From positions 1 to 7,693 of the forward strand of contig CAIPGJ010000585.1 in assembly GCA_903864555.1 (NCBI GenBank): a stretch of 7,693 bases of DNA. Direction: 5' to 3'. Below, in pieces: positions 1-5,603 of this stretch. Made by a program: the position numbers and the translations under genes. Positions within the stretch are counted from its first letter, which is position 1; each line of letters starts with the position of its first letter. This DNA comes from an uncultured Pseudomonadota bacterium. Lineage in GTDB: Bacteria; Pseudomonadota; Gammaproteobacteria; Burkholderiales; SG8-39. The notes below the pieces were generated by a model. It searched no databases. It was not told where the DNA came from and saw nothing but the letters and a program-made list of their open reading frames with translations.

Positions 1-98
1 GACACCCTGCTGCCATGGACTTGTCCTGTCCACCTTCCTCTGCCCCCCTCCCCTGCCACCGGTCAGCGACCTGAACTGCCTCGTGGAGAAGCGGTAAT

Positions 99-149
99 AT
101 GCCCTGGTCGCCCCGCCTGCCAGCGGGCAAACCCGATCTGCCACGATGA
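99..149 (+). CDS. Possible 16-aa leader ORF coupled to the cupin-like gene
   Basis: A short reading frame (MPWSPRLPAGKPDLPR) begins at ATG 99 behind GGAG at 85-88, a spacing of 10 bases. Its TGA (147-149) overlaps the ATG of the next gene (146-148) in an ATGA junction, the usual geometry of translational coupling. The next gene has no convincing ribosome binding site of its own, and an in-frame TAA at 95-97 rules out a longer upstream start for it. The inference is that ribosomes finishing this ORF restart on the cupin-like gene. The peptide is proline- and arginine-rich and resembles no family I know. It may be chance: 16 codons is short, and the high GC lowers stop frequency. Confidence 0.3.
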   Translation: MPWSPRLPAGKPDLPR

Positions 150-922
150 CCATGCAACGCTGCCACATCGTCGATGCCGCCCAACTGCCCTGGCGCGACA
201 GTGCGTCCGAAGGCGTGGGCTACGCCTGCCAGGTGCTGCTCGATGGTGCGGACGGCGCACCCGAGGCGCTGCGCTTTCGTTTCCGCGACTGCCCCTCGGT
301 GTATGCCCACATGCACCTCACCTCGCAATTCCAGCTGCTGCTGCACGGGGCCATGGATTTTCCGCGCGGGGTGAAGCACCTCGAAGGCCTCGCCATCCAC
401 TACACCGACCACAACATGCCCTATGGCCCGTTTGCCGTGTCCGGCGGGCATGAGATGCTGGTGCTGCATCCCAAGGCCGGCGGCATCATTTCCATGGCCA
501 ACCACGATGCCCGGCGCAAGATCAACCTGACCGGCCGCCTGTATGCCACGGGCGAGGATGCCTGGGACTGGAGCCCGCTGCCGGAGATTCCCGGCGCCCG
601 CGTGAAGCCGCTGATGCCCGAGCACTTCGGTCCCATGGCCATGCTGGTGCAACTGCCCCCGGGGGCACCGCTGACCACCGCCCCCGCGGCGTTCGGCCGT
701 TATGAAGTGGTGGTTGAAGGCTCGGCCCTGATGGACGGGCAGGACATCCTGGCGCCGGGCTTTCGCTATGTGTGCGGACCTGAGGCGCCCACTGCGCTGA
801 CCGCCGGCGATGAGGGCGTGACCCTGGCGCTGCTGGGCTTTGACAGCGACGCCCTGGAAGGCGGACTCACCGGCGAAGGCCTGTCGCTGGAAGCGGAACA
901 GGCCATGGCCAGGGCCATCTGA
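146..922 (+). CDS. Cupin-like protein of unknown function (copy 1, GC-rich)
   Basis: This 258-aa protein has no signal peptide or membrane segment and is probably cytoplasmic. Residues 55-68 fit cupin motif 1 (HxH-x3-E-x6-G) with Gln in place of Glu: His55, His57, Gln61, Gly68. A later DHNMPYGPF segment (88-96) supplies His89 as a possible further metal ligand. The C-terminal part, about residues 163-232, looks like a second, degenerate cupin half without histidine ligands. The whole protein aligns by eye with the product of 1780-2535, sharing HxH-x3-QFQ, DH-x3-YGPF and a late Y-x3-V-x-GS-x3-DG pattern. The start is ATG 146; ATG 152 is the alternative, and neither has a clear ribosome binding site. 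A 36-base gap separates it from the DsbA-like gene, suggesting one operon. The cupin fold is likely; the reaction and substrate are unknown. Confidence 0.75.
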   Translation: MTMQRCHIVDAAQLPWRDSASEGVGYACQVLLDGADGAPEALRFRFRDCPSVYAHMHLTSQFQLLLHGAMDFPRGVKHLEGLAIHYTDHNMPYGPFAVSGGHEMLVLHPKAGGIISMANHDARRKINLTGRLYATGEDAWDWSPLPEIPGARVKPLMPEHFGPMAMLVQLPPGAPLTTAPAAFGRYEVVVEGSALMDGQDILAPGFRYVCGPEAPTALTAGDEGVTLALLGFDSDALEGGLTGEGLSLEAEQAMARAI

Positions 923-958
923 CGAGCACCATCCATAGCAACACCGTAGGAGGATGAC

Positions 959-1618
959 ATGACAGAGCAAGCCACAGCATCGCCGGAATCACAAGGGCAA
1001 GCGGAGCAGCCACCCTTCCGCATCGTCGTGTTCGCGGACTTCGTCTGTCCCTACAGCTATCTCACCGTCTCGCAGGTCGATCGCCTCGCCACCGAATACG
1101 GCGTGCGACCGATATGGCGCCCGCACTGGCTGCATCCAGAGACCCCGCCCGAGGGCACGCCACGCGGACCGGAGGAAACCAGCGCCCGCCAGCAGCGCCT
1201 GCTGGCATGGATCAAGGACATGTCACCGGAACATCTGGATCGCATCCGCATCCCGGAGAAGCGCCAGTACAGCTTCCTCGCCTTCGAGGCGCTGGAATAT
1301 GCTGCCGCACTGGGGCTGGACTTCGAGTTCAAGACCGCACTGTATGAATTGATGTGGACGGCCGGCCAGGACATCGGCGAGGTCGAGACCCTGGTGAATG
1401 CCGCACAGATCGCCGGCATCGCCCCTGAAGACATGCGCTACTCCATGGAGAACCGCCTCTACGCCCAGCGCGCCCTGGATGCCGTGAACCAGGCCCGCAC
1501 CCTGGGCATCACCAACACCCCCACCCTCATCCTCGGCCGCACCCGCATCAACGGCTGGCATTACTACGAGGTGCTGCAGGAGGTGATCGAGAAGCAGGGG
1601 CTGCGGGCGGTGGCGTGA
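959..1618 (+). CDS. DsbA-family (FrnE/HCCA-isomerase-like) thioredoxin-fold protein
   Basis: This 219-aa protein starts at ATG 959 behind a perfect AGGAGG (948-953), 5 bases away. After about 20 polar residues it opens with a beta strand leading into ADFVCPYSYL (26-35), the DsbA/FrnE/kappa-GST active-site position. The motif is CPYS: Cys30 is kept but the second cysteine of CxxC is Ser33. A helical insert follows (about 75-170), then TNTPT (185-189) with Pro188 as the expected cis-proline. The WRPHWLHPE-x3-PEG stretch (about 53-66) resembles FrnE-type proteins. No signal peptide is seen, so it is probably cytoplasmic. A single cysteine cannot form the usual active-site disulfide, so glutathione-dependent transferase or isomerase chemistry, as in 2-hydroxychromene-2-carboxylate isomerase and kappa GST, is as plausible as redox activity. 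It appears cotranscribed with the upstream cupin-like gene. Confidence 0.82.
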   Translation: MTEQATASPESQGQAEQPPFRIVVFADFVCPYSYLTVSQVDRLATEYGVRPIWRPHWLHPETPPEGTPRGPEETSARQQRLLAWIKDMSPEHLDRIRIPEKRQYSFLAFEALEYAAALGLDFEFKTALYELMWTAGQDIGEVETLVNAAQIAGIAPEDMRYSMENRLYAQRALDAVNQARTLGITNTPTLILGRTRINGWHYYEVLQEVIEKQGLRAVA

Positions 1619-1636
1619 AGCCGATATTGTTGTCAA

Positions 1637-1684
1637 GGAAACACTATCAAGCTTCGATTTTGAGGAAGAGTAGAAAGTGTTTCC
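1637..1684. repeat. Perfect 9-bp inverted repeat with nested hairpin
   Basis: GGAAACACT (1637-1645) is the exact reverse complement of AGTGTTTCC (1676-1684), with a 30-base spacer. Inside the spacer CTTC (1652-1655) can pair with GAAG (1665-1668). Immediately downstream TCCCC (1682-1686) can pair with GGGGA (1694-1698) and competes for the last bases of the right arm, so the two structures exclude each other. No U-run follows, which argues against an intrinsic terminator. A protein-binding site, an RNA switch, or the scar of an insertion are all possible. Confidence 0.45.
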
Positions 1685-1748
1685 CCTGAAGTCGGGGATA
1701 GACAAGGGAGCGTAGCCCACTTGTTCAGTCCTTCCTTAAATCTGATCA

Positions 1749-1754
1749 TATAAC
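1749..1754 (+). promoter_or_regulatory. Candidate -10 element for the second plus-strand gene group
   Basis: TATAAC matches the sigma-70 -10 consensus at 5 of 6 positions and would start transcription about 20 bases before ATG 1780. No good -35 lies at 16-18 bases; TTCAGT at 1724-1729 matches 3 of 6 with a spacing of 19. A promoter is expected here because the region starts a new gene group, but this particular element is weak evidence. Confidence 0.25.
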
Positions 1755-1779
1755 AGGGTTAACCAGGAAGAGGTGACAC

Positions 1780-2535
1780 ATGATACGCACGATGAGCGGA
1801 GCGGAAGCAATCGAACGGCGACGCGTGATCCATTCTCCAGGAACGGATCGACCCCATTGGGGAACAGAATATTTTGGTGAACGATGGCCGGACGAGAACG
1901 CAAAGGAAACCGGCCCACAGTCGCTCATGACGGAGCTGGACGCCAATGAATACGCGATGGCCCACTATCACGGGCTTGATCAATTTCAGATTTTTGCAGC
2001 GGGTACCGGCAAGATGGGCCGGACGTTCCTGCAGCCATTGACACTACAGTTCAAGGATCACCATACGGCATATGGGCCGTTCACCGCGGGTCCGCAAGGA
2101 CTGACTTTCTTTTCTATGCGCATGACGACCGCAAACGCGGCTCCGGTCTTCATCAATACCCCTGGTTACAAGGAAAAGTTGCAGCCCAGCAAGCGTAGAA
2201 ACCTCATCTCGTCGCCGCTCTCATTTTCCACCGAGCCAGTCCTCATGAACCGTGCGGAAGCGACTTGGGAACCCATCGCGCCCTTCGACCAGCATGACGA
2301 CGGATTGATGGCGAATCTCGTAAGACTGGGCGCCAATATGTCAGTCATGGGCCCTGATCCGAAGCGATCTGCCGGCTATTACCTGTTTGTATGCAATGGC
2401 AGCTTGGATAGGGACGGTAAAACCTATCCGCTTTGGTCCATGGTGGTCGTTGAGCCAGAAGACGGCGCCCTGGAAATAAAGTCCGGCAATAAAGGCCTCG
2501 AGGTATTGGTCCTCGAGTTTCCAATTCAGCGTTAA
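1780..2535 (+). CDS. Cupin-like protein of unknown function (copy 2, lower GC)
   Basis: This 251-aa protein has no signal peptide or membrane segment. The start ATG 1780 follows the purine-rich AGGAAGAGG (1765-1773). Residues 62-75 fit cupin motif 1 with Gln for Glu: His62, His64, Gln68, Gly75. KDHHTAYGPF (92-101) adds His94 or His95 as possible metal ligand. The C-terminal half (about 168-248) resembles a second cupin barrel without ligands. It is a distant homologue of the 146-922 product: motifs and order are shared, overall identity looks low, and its first 50 residues differ. The TctC gene starts 31 bases downstream, so the two are probably cotranscribed. Its companions suggest a role in handling a small organic acid, perhaps as dioxygenase, isomerase or sensor, but nothing in the sequence decides between these. 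Confidence 0.75.
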   Translation: MIRTMSGAEAIERRRVIHSPGTDRPHWGTEYFGERWPDENAKETGPQSLMTELDANEYAMAHYHGLDQFQIFAAGTGKMGRTFLQPLTLQFKDHHTAYGPFTAGPQGLTFFSMRMTTANAAPVFINTPGYKEKLQPSKRRNLISSPLSFSTEPVLMNRAEATWEPIAPFDQHDDGLMANLVRLGANMSVMGPDPKRSAGYYLFVCNGSLDRDGKTYPLWSMVVVEPEDGALEIKSGNKGLEVLVLEFPIQR

Positions 2536-2566
2536 GTCAGCCGAATCCCAAACGAAGGAGACCCAC

Positions 2567-3553
2567 ATGCTGCGAAATAAACTGGTCAAACACTCATGGC
2601 TGGCGATAGTTCCTTTCCTCTCGGGCCTTGCATTTGCCCAGGAAAGTGCCAATAACTACCCTTCAAGAGTGGTAACAATCATCATACCCAATGCACCCGG
2701 CGGCTCCATCGACAAGGACGTCCGCTTGTATGCCCAGAAATTGACTGAGAGCCTGGGCAAGCCTTTCGTCATGGACTTCAAGACGGGTGCGGGTGGCTCA
2801 ATTGGCACGACTTACGTTGGCAAGGCTCCCGCCGATGGTTACACGCTATTGGGAATGACATCAAACTTCAGCGTGAATCCAGCGTTGTATGCAAAATTGC
2901 CTTACGACCCGATACGGGACTTCGCTCCCGTTTCACAAATGTACACACGTGGCTCCATCCTGGTGGTGCATCCGAACTTCCCTGCAAACTCCTGGTCCGA
3001 GTATCTCGCCTATGTAAAAGCCAACCCAGGCAAGGTCAATTTTGGAACCTCCGGTGCCGGAGGCGTGTATCACATCGGCGGCGCCTGGCTGCACAGCGAA
3101 ATCAACGCAAAAGTGACCTTCATTCACTACAAAGGGGCGGGGCCCTTATTGACCGATCTCATGGCAGGCACGGTTGATACATTTCCCCCGTCACCATTCA
3201 TGTCTCTTGGATTGATCAAGGGCGGCAAGCTTAAACCAATAGCCATGCTGAGCGCAGAGCGGTCGTCTTTTTTCCCGGATCTGCGTACGGTCGCGGAACA
3301 AAGTCTGCCAGGATTCGATTTTTTCACCTGGGGTGGAATCATCACCACTGGCGGAACGCCGCCGGCAATTGTCAATAAGTTAAGCGGCGAACTTGCCAAA
3401 GTCGCCAAATCACCTGATGTGCTGAAGATAGCGGCAAGCGATGGAACCACCATGGTTGGAAGCACTCCGGAAGCATTCCGGAATCTCATTGCCAGCGAGA
3501 TTGTTCGCTGGAAAAAGGTTGTACGGGACAACAATATCAAGGTTGAAGAATGA
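2567..3553 (+). CDS. TctC/Bug-family periplasmic solute-binding protein (paralogue 1)
   Basis: This 328-aa protein has the usual length for the tripartite tricarboxylate transporter receptor family. It starts at ATG 2567 behind AAGGAG (2555-2560), 6 bases away. A Sec signal peptide (basic MLRNKLVK, hydrophobic core, AFA) should be cleaved after about residue 24. The mature protein shows the family landmarks: PNAPGGSID (41-49), a glycine-rich GAGGSIG with ADGYTLL after it, LPYDPIRDFAPVS, HYKGAGP, and the closing RWKKVV-x4-IKVE. Bug proteins bind carboxylates and other anions in the periplasm, sometimes serving a sensor instead of a transporter. No TctA or TctB gene lies nearby. It has FVMDFKTGAG where most members have an ENRxGAG stretch, a feature shared with the protein at 4488-5477. 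The ligand is unknown. Confidence 0.93.
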   Translation: MLRNKLVKHSWLAIVPFLSGLAFAQESANNYPSRVVTIIIPNAPGGSIDKDVRLYAQKLTESLGKPFVMDFKTGAGGSIGTTYVGKAPADGYTLLGMTSNFSVNPALYAKLPYDPIRDFAPVSQMYTRGSILVVHPNFPANSWSEYLAYVKANPGKVNFGTSGAGGVYHIGGAWLHSEINAKVTFIHYKGAGPLLTDLMAGTVDTFPPSPFMSLGLIKGGKLKPIAMLSAERSSFFPDLRTVAEQSLPGFDFFTWGGIITTGGTPPAIVNKLSGELAKVAKSPDVLKIAASDGTTMVGSTPEAFRNLIASEIVRWKKVVRDNNIKVEE

Positions 3554-3566
3554 ACTCGTTGTGCGA

Positions 3567-3603
3567 GCGAAAATAAGCAATCGCATCTGAAGCTTTTTTT
3601 CGC
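3567..3603. repeat. 12-bp imperfect inverted repeat between TctC and flavin-reductase genes
   Basis: GCGAAAATAAGC (3567-3578) pairs with GCTTTTTTTCGC (3592-3603) at 11 of 12 positions; the one mismatch is T3574 against T3596. The loop is 13 bases. The seven-T run lies inside the stem and no U-tract follows it, so this is not a standard intrinsic terminator. It could be an RNA stability or processing element that lets the binding-protein transcript accumulate above the downstream gene, or a partial terminator. Confidence 0.45.
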
Positions 3604-3640
3604 CGCCAAATGCTCGGATGATAAAAACAGAGGAATCAGA

Positions 3641-4357
3641 ATGTCTGACCGTACTATCGGCGGCCCTTCTGCCGCAATGGAAACCTCCGCGGCCGAAAGT
3701 CAGGGCTTCGACCCTGAAAAGCTGAGTCACGACGAACAATTCAAACTTTTGCTCGGATCAGTATGCCCGCGGCCTATTGCCTTGGTCACCACGCTCGGGC
3801 CGGCTGGCCCCAATGCTGCCCCTTTCAGCTTTTTCAACGCCTTTTCAGTGGATCCGCCCATGCTCGCCTTTTCTGCGAGTGCCAACGGCGGCGTCCTGAA
3901 AGACACTATCCGCAATATCCGGGACACGGGTGAGTTCGTGGTGCACTTGATCGACGATGATCTCAAACACAAGATGAATATCTGTGCCATCGAGTTTGCC
4001 CGCGATATCAGCGAAATTGCCGAGGCGGGTTTCACACCAGTCGCCTCGCTCAAAGTACGCCCGCCCCGCCTTGCCGAATGTCCCGTGCAGATGGAATGCA
4101 AACTTTCGCAAATCCTGCCTCTCGGCCGGATTCCACATCACCTGATCATCGGCGAAGTTGTTTATTTTCACTTCCGGAACGGCTTGGTGAATGAACGCAT
4201 GCACGTGGACACGGCACGCCTTAATCCGTTGGGAAGGCTGTCAGGGCAGGAGAATTACACTCGCATCACCGATCGTTTTGGCATGCCCCGATTGCCCGTG
4301 CCCGCGGGCAAGGAACGCACCGGCGATGATGTGTTGCATAGTCCGAATACCATTTGA
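3641..4357 (+). CDS. Flavin reductase-like FMN-binding protein (DIM6/NTAB type)
   Basis: This 238-aa protein starts at ATG 3641 behind AGAGGA (3629-3634). After a short polar N-terminus (1-30) the split-barrel flavin domain begins: GSVCPRPIALVTT (39-51), a Gly-Pro-Asn-Ala-Ala-Pro-Phe-Ser-Phe-Phe-Asn segment (56-66), DPPML (71-75), and KDTIRNI (87-93), all typical FMN-contacting landmarks. The end carries RLNPLGRLSGQ-x-YTRI, also usual for the family. There is no signal peptide, so it is cytoplasmic. Relatives include NAD(P)H:flavin reductases that feed two-component monooxygenases and others of unproven activity. No oxygenase partner is encoded in this window, so its role is open. It lies 87 bases after the TctC gene on the same strand and is the last gene before the convergent junction. 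Confidence 0.88.
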   Translation: MSDRTIGGPSAAMETSAAESQGFDPEKLSHDEQFKLLLGSVCPRPIALVTTLGPAGPNAAPFSFFNAFSVDPPMLAFSASANGGVLKDTIRNIRDTGEFVVHLIDDDLKHKMNICAIEFARDISEIAEAGFTPVASLKVRPPRLAECPVQMECKLSQILPLGRIPHHLIIGEVVYFHFRNGLVNERMHVDTARLNPLGRLSGQENYTRITDRFGMPRLPVPAGKERTGDDVLHSPNTI

Positions 4358-4487
4358 AAATGAAGACCCAATTTACCCGTGTAGCAGAAACACCCACATC
4401 ATCATCGGAGAAACAGGGAATGCGGATGGTGGGGTGAGCAAGGAGACTGCACCATCAGCAACTCGTCCACGCCAGCCGCAGCAAGCA
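4358..4487. other. Convergent intergenic junction
   Basis: This 130-base stretch separates the 3' ends of the plus- and minus-strand groups. The only paired element I find is GATGGTG (4425-4431) with CACCATC (4450-4456), a 7-bp stem with an 18-base loop and no adjoining T-run on either strand. A clear intrinsic terminator is therefore not visible for either group. Confidence 0.5.
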
Positions 4488-5477
4488 TCAGCCCCCTGCA
4501 TCAACCTTGATGCCCTTGTCCTGAATGACCTTCTTCCAGCGCGCCAGTTCGGCTATCAGGCGCTGGCGGAACACTTCAGGCGAATTGGCCACGGCCATGC
4601 TGCCCTGGGCGTCCAGTTGCTTCAGCACGTCCGGCGCACGCACCGCCCTGACCAGTTCCCCATGGATCCGATTGACCAGCGCCGGGGCCATGCCGGCCGG
4701 CGCAAAGACGCCAAGCCAACTGGGATATTCGACGTCATAGCCCTGCTCGATTGCGGTCGGCATATTGGGAAGCATCTTTGAGCGCTCGGTGTTCAGAATC
4801 GAGATGACGCGCAGCTTGCCGGCTTTGACGTTGGGCATGGCGTTGAAATAGGCGCCCGCATTCATGTGGGTGCGGCCGGCGATGAGGTCCACAGCTGCTT
4901 GTGCCGCGCCCTTGTAGTGCACCGGCGTGATGGCAATGCCGGCGGCGGACGCCAGGGACTCGCAGACGATGTGGGAGATCCCACCCGCCCCGCTGCCCGT
5001 CCCGCAGGTGAGTTCGCCCGGCCTTGCCCTGGCATGGGCCACCAGGTCCTTGAGGGTGTGCACATTGGGCAAGGCCACCGGACTGACCACCAGGGAGGTG
5101 ACCCGATCGCTGAGTTGCGTGATCGGCATGAAGCTTTTCAGCACATCGAAGGGCAGATCCGGATGAAAGTTGGGAAACACTGCCATGCCGGAATTGTTGA
5201 TCAGCAGCGTGTAGCCGTCAGGCGCTGCTCTGGCCACGTAAGCTGATCCGACCGTGGTGCCGGCGCCCGCCCTGAAGTCGAACACCCACGGCTGGCCGGT
5301 CAGTTCCTGCAGTTTCTGGGTGTAGATGCGCGCTTCCGCATCGGTGGTACCACCGGCGGCAAATGGAATCACCAGACTGACCGGTTTTGTCGGATAGGCC
5401 GTCACCTGGGCCTGCGCGCCGGCATTGAACAAGGCGCTGGCCAGGACGATGGCCAGTACGGTCTTGATGAGCCTCAT
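4488..5477 (-). CDS. TctC/Bug-family periplasmic solute-binding protein (paralogue 2)
   Basis: The protein is 329 aa when started at ATG 5477. That start follows a G-run (5484-5489) 6 bases upstream and gives a clean Sec signal peptide, MRLIKTVL then a hydrophobic core ending AQA, cleaved after about residue 23. An in-frame TTG at 5504 would add nine residues before it and is less likely. Family landmarks are IPFAAGGTTD (37-46), GAGTTVGSAYVARAAPDGYTL, HYKGAAQAAVDL and the final RWKKVIQDKGIKVD. It shares with the 2567-3553 protein the R-x-Y-x-QKL helix and a DF-[KR]-x-GAG stretch in place of ENRxGAG, so the two form a subgroup apart from the 6496-7482 protein. It is the last gene of the minus-strand group, 126 bases after the hydrolase-fold gene, a gap large enough to hold its own control elements. 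The ligand is unknown. Confidence 0.93.
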   Translation of the reverse strand: MRLIKTVLAIVLASALFNAGAQAQVTAYPTKPVSLVIPFAAGGTTDAEARIYTQKLQELTGQPWVFDFRAGAGTTVGSAYVARAAPDGYTLLINNSGMAVFPNFHPDLPFDVLKSFMPITQLSDRVTSLVVSPVALPNVHTLKDLVAHARARPGELTCGTGSGAGGISHIVCESLASAAGIAITPVHYKGAAQAAVDLIAGRTHMNAGAYFNAMPNVKAGKLRVISILNTERSKMLPNMPTAIEQGYDVEYPSWLGVFAPAGMAPALVNRIHGELVRAVRAPDVLKQLDAQGSMAVANSPEVFRQRLIAELARWKKVIQDKGIKVDAGG

Positions 5478-5549
5478 GCGATTCCCCCCACGTATTGTGA
5501 TCAACTACCCACTTCAATGACGCTCTGCCACCCCGGACCATCGAGTCAG

Positions 5550-5590
5550 CGCCGCGGCGGTGGTGGTCACGACATGTCGCACCAGTGACC
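5550..5590. repeat. Cluster of dyad symmetries upstream of the minus-strand TctC gene
   Basis: Three symmetric elements sit within 41 bases: the 10-bp palindrome CGCCGCGGCG (5550-5559), the 8-bp palindrome GACATGTC (5571-5578), and GGTCAC (5565-5570) with GTGACC (5585-5590). TGGTG (5561-5565) with CACCA (5580-5584) gives an alternative stem enclosing the GACATGTC palindrome. The cluster lies between the stop of the hydrolase-fold gene and the next start, about 70-110 bases upstream of ATG 5477. It could be an operator or a transcript-end structure; no T-run follows it on either strand. Confidence 0.4.
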
Positions 5591-5603
5591 GACGCCTGAT
5601 TGC

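Noticed and set aside
2..97. A plus-strand frame open from the window edge to TAA 95-97, possibly the end of an upstream gene
   Set aside because: Its translation is rich in Pro, Leu and Cys with no recognisable motif, and the C-rich tract lowers stop frequency. It cannot be judged without the preceding sequence.
1223..1720. 165-aa minus-strand frame opposite the DsbA-like gene
   Set aside because: It is antisense to a clearly coding gene in high-GC DNA, has no ribosome binding site worth noting and no recognisable domain.
4425..4456. 7-bp stem as a bidirectional terminator for the convergent groups
   Set aside because: The loop is 18 bases and no T-run adjoins it on either strand, so a terminator call is not supported.
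4191..4781. 196-aa plus-strand frame across the convergent junction
   Set aside because: It overlaps the ends of two well-supported genes in the wrong frame or strand, and has no family-like sequence.
5489..5517. Possible minus-strand promoter with TTGAAG as -35
   Set aside because: At 16-17 bases spacing no acceptable -10 is found (TACGTG or ATACGT), so it is not reported as a promoter.
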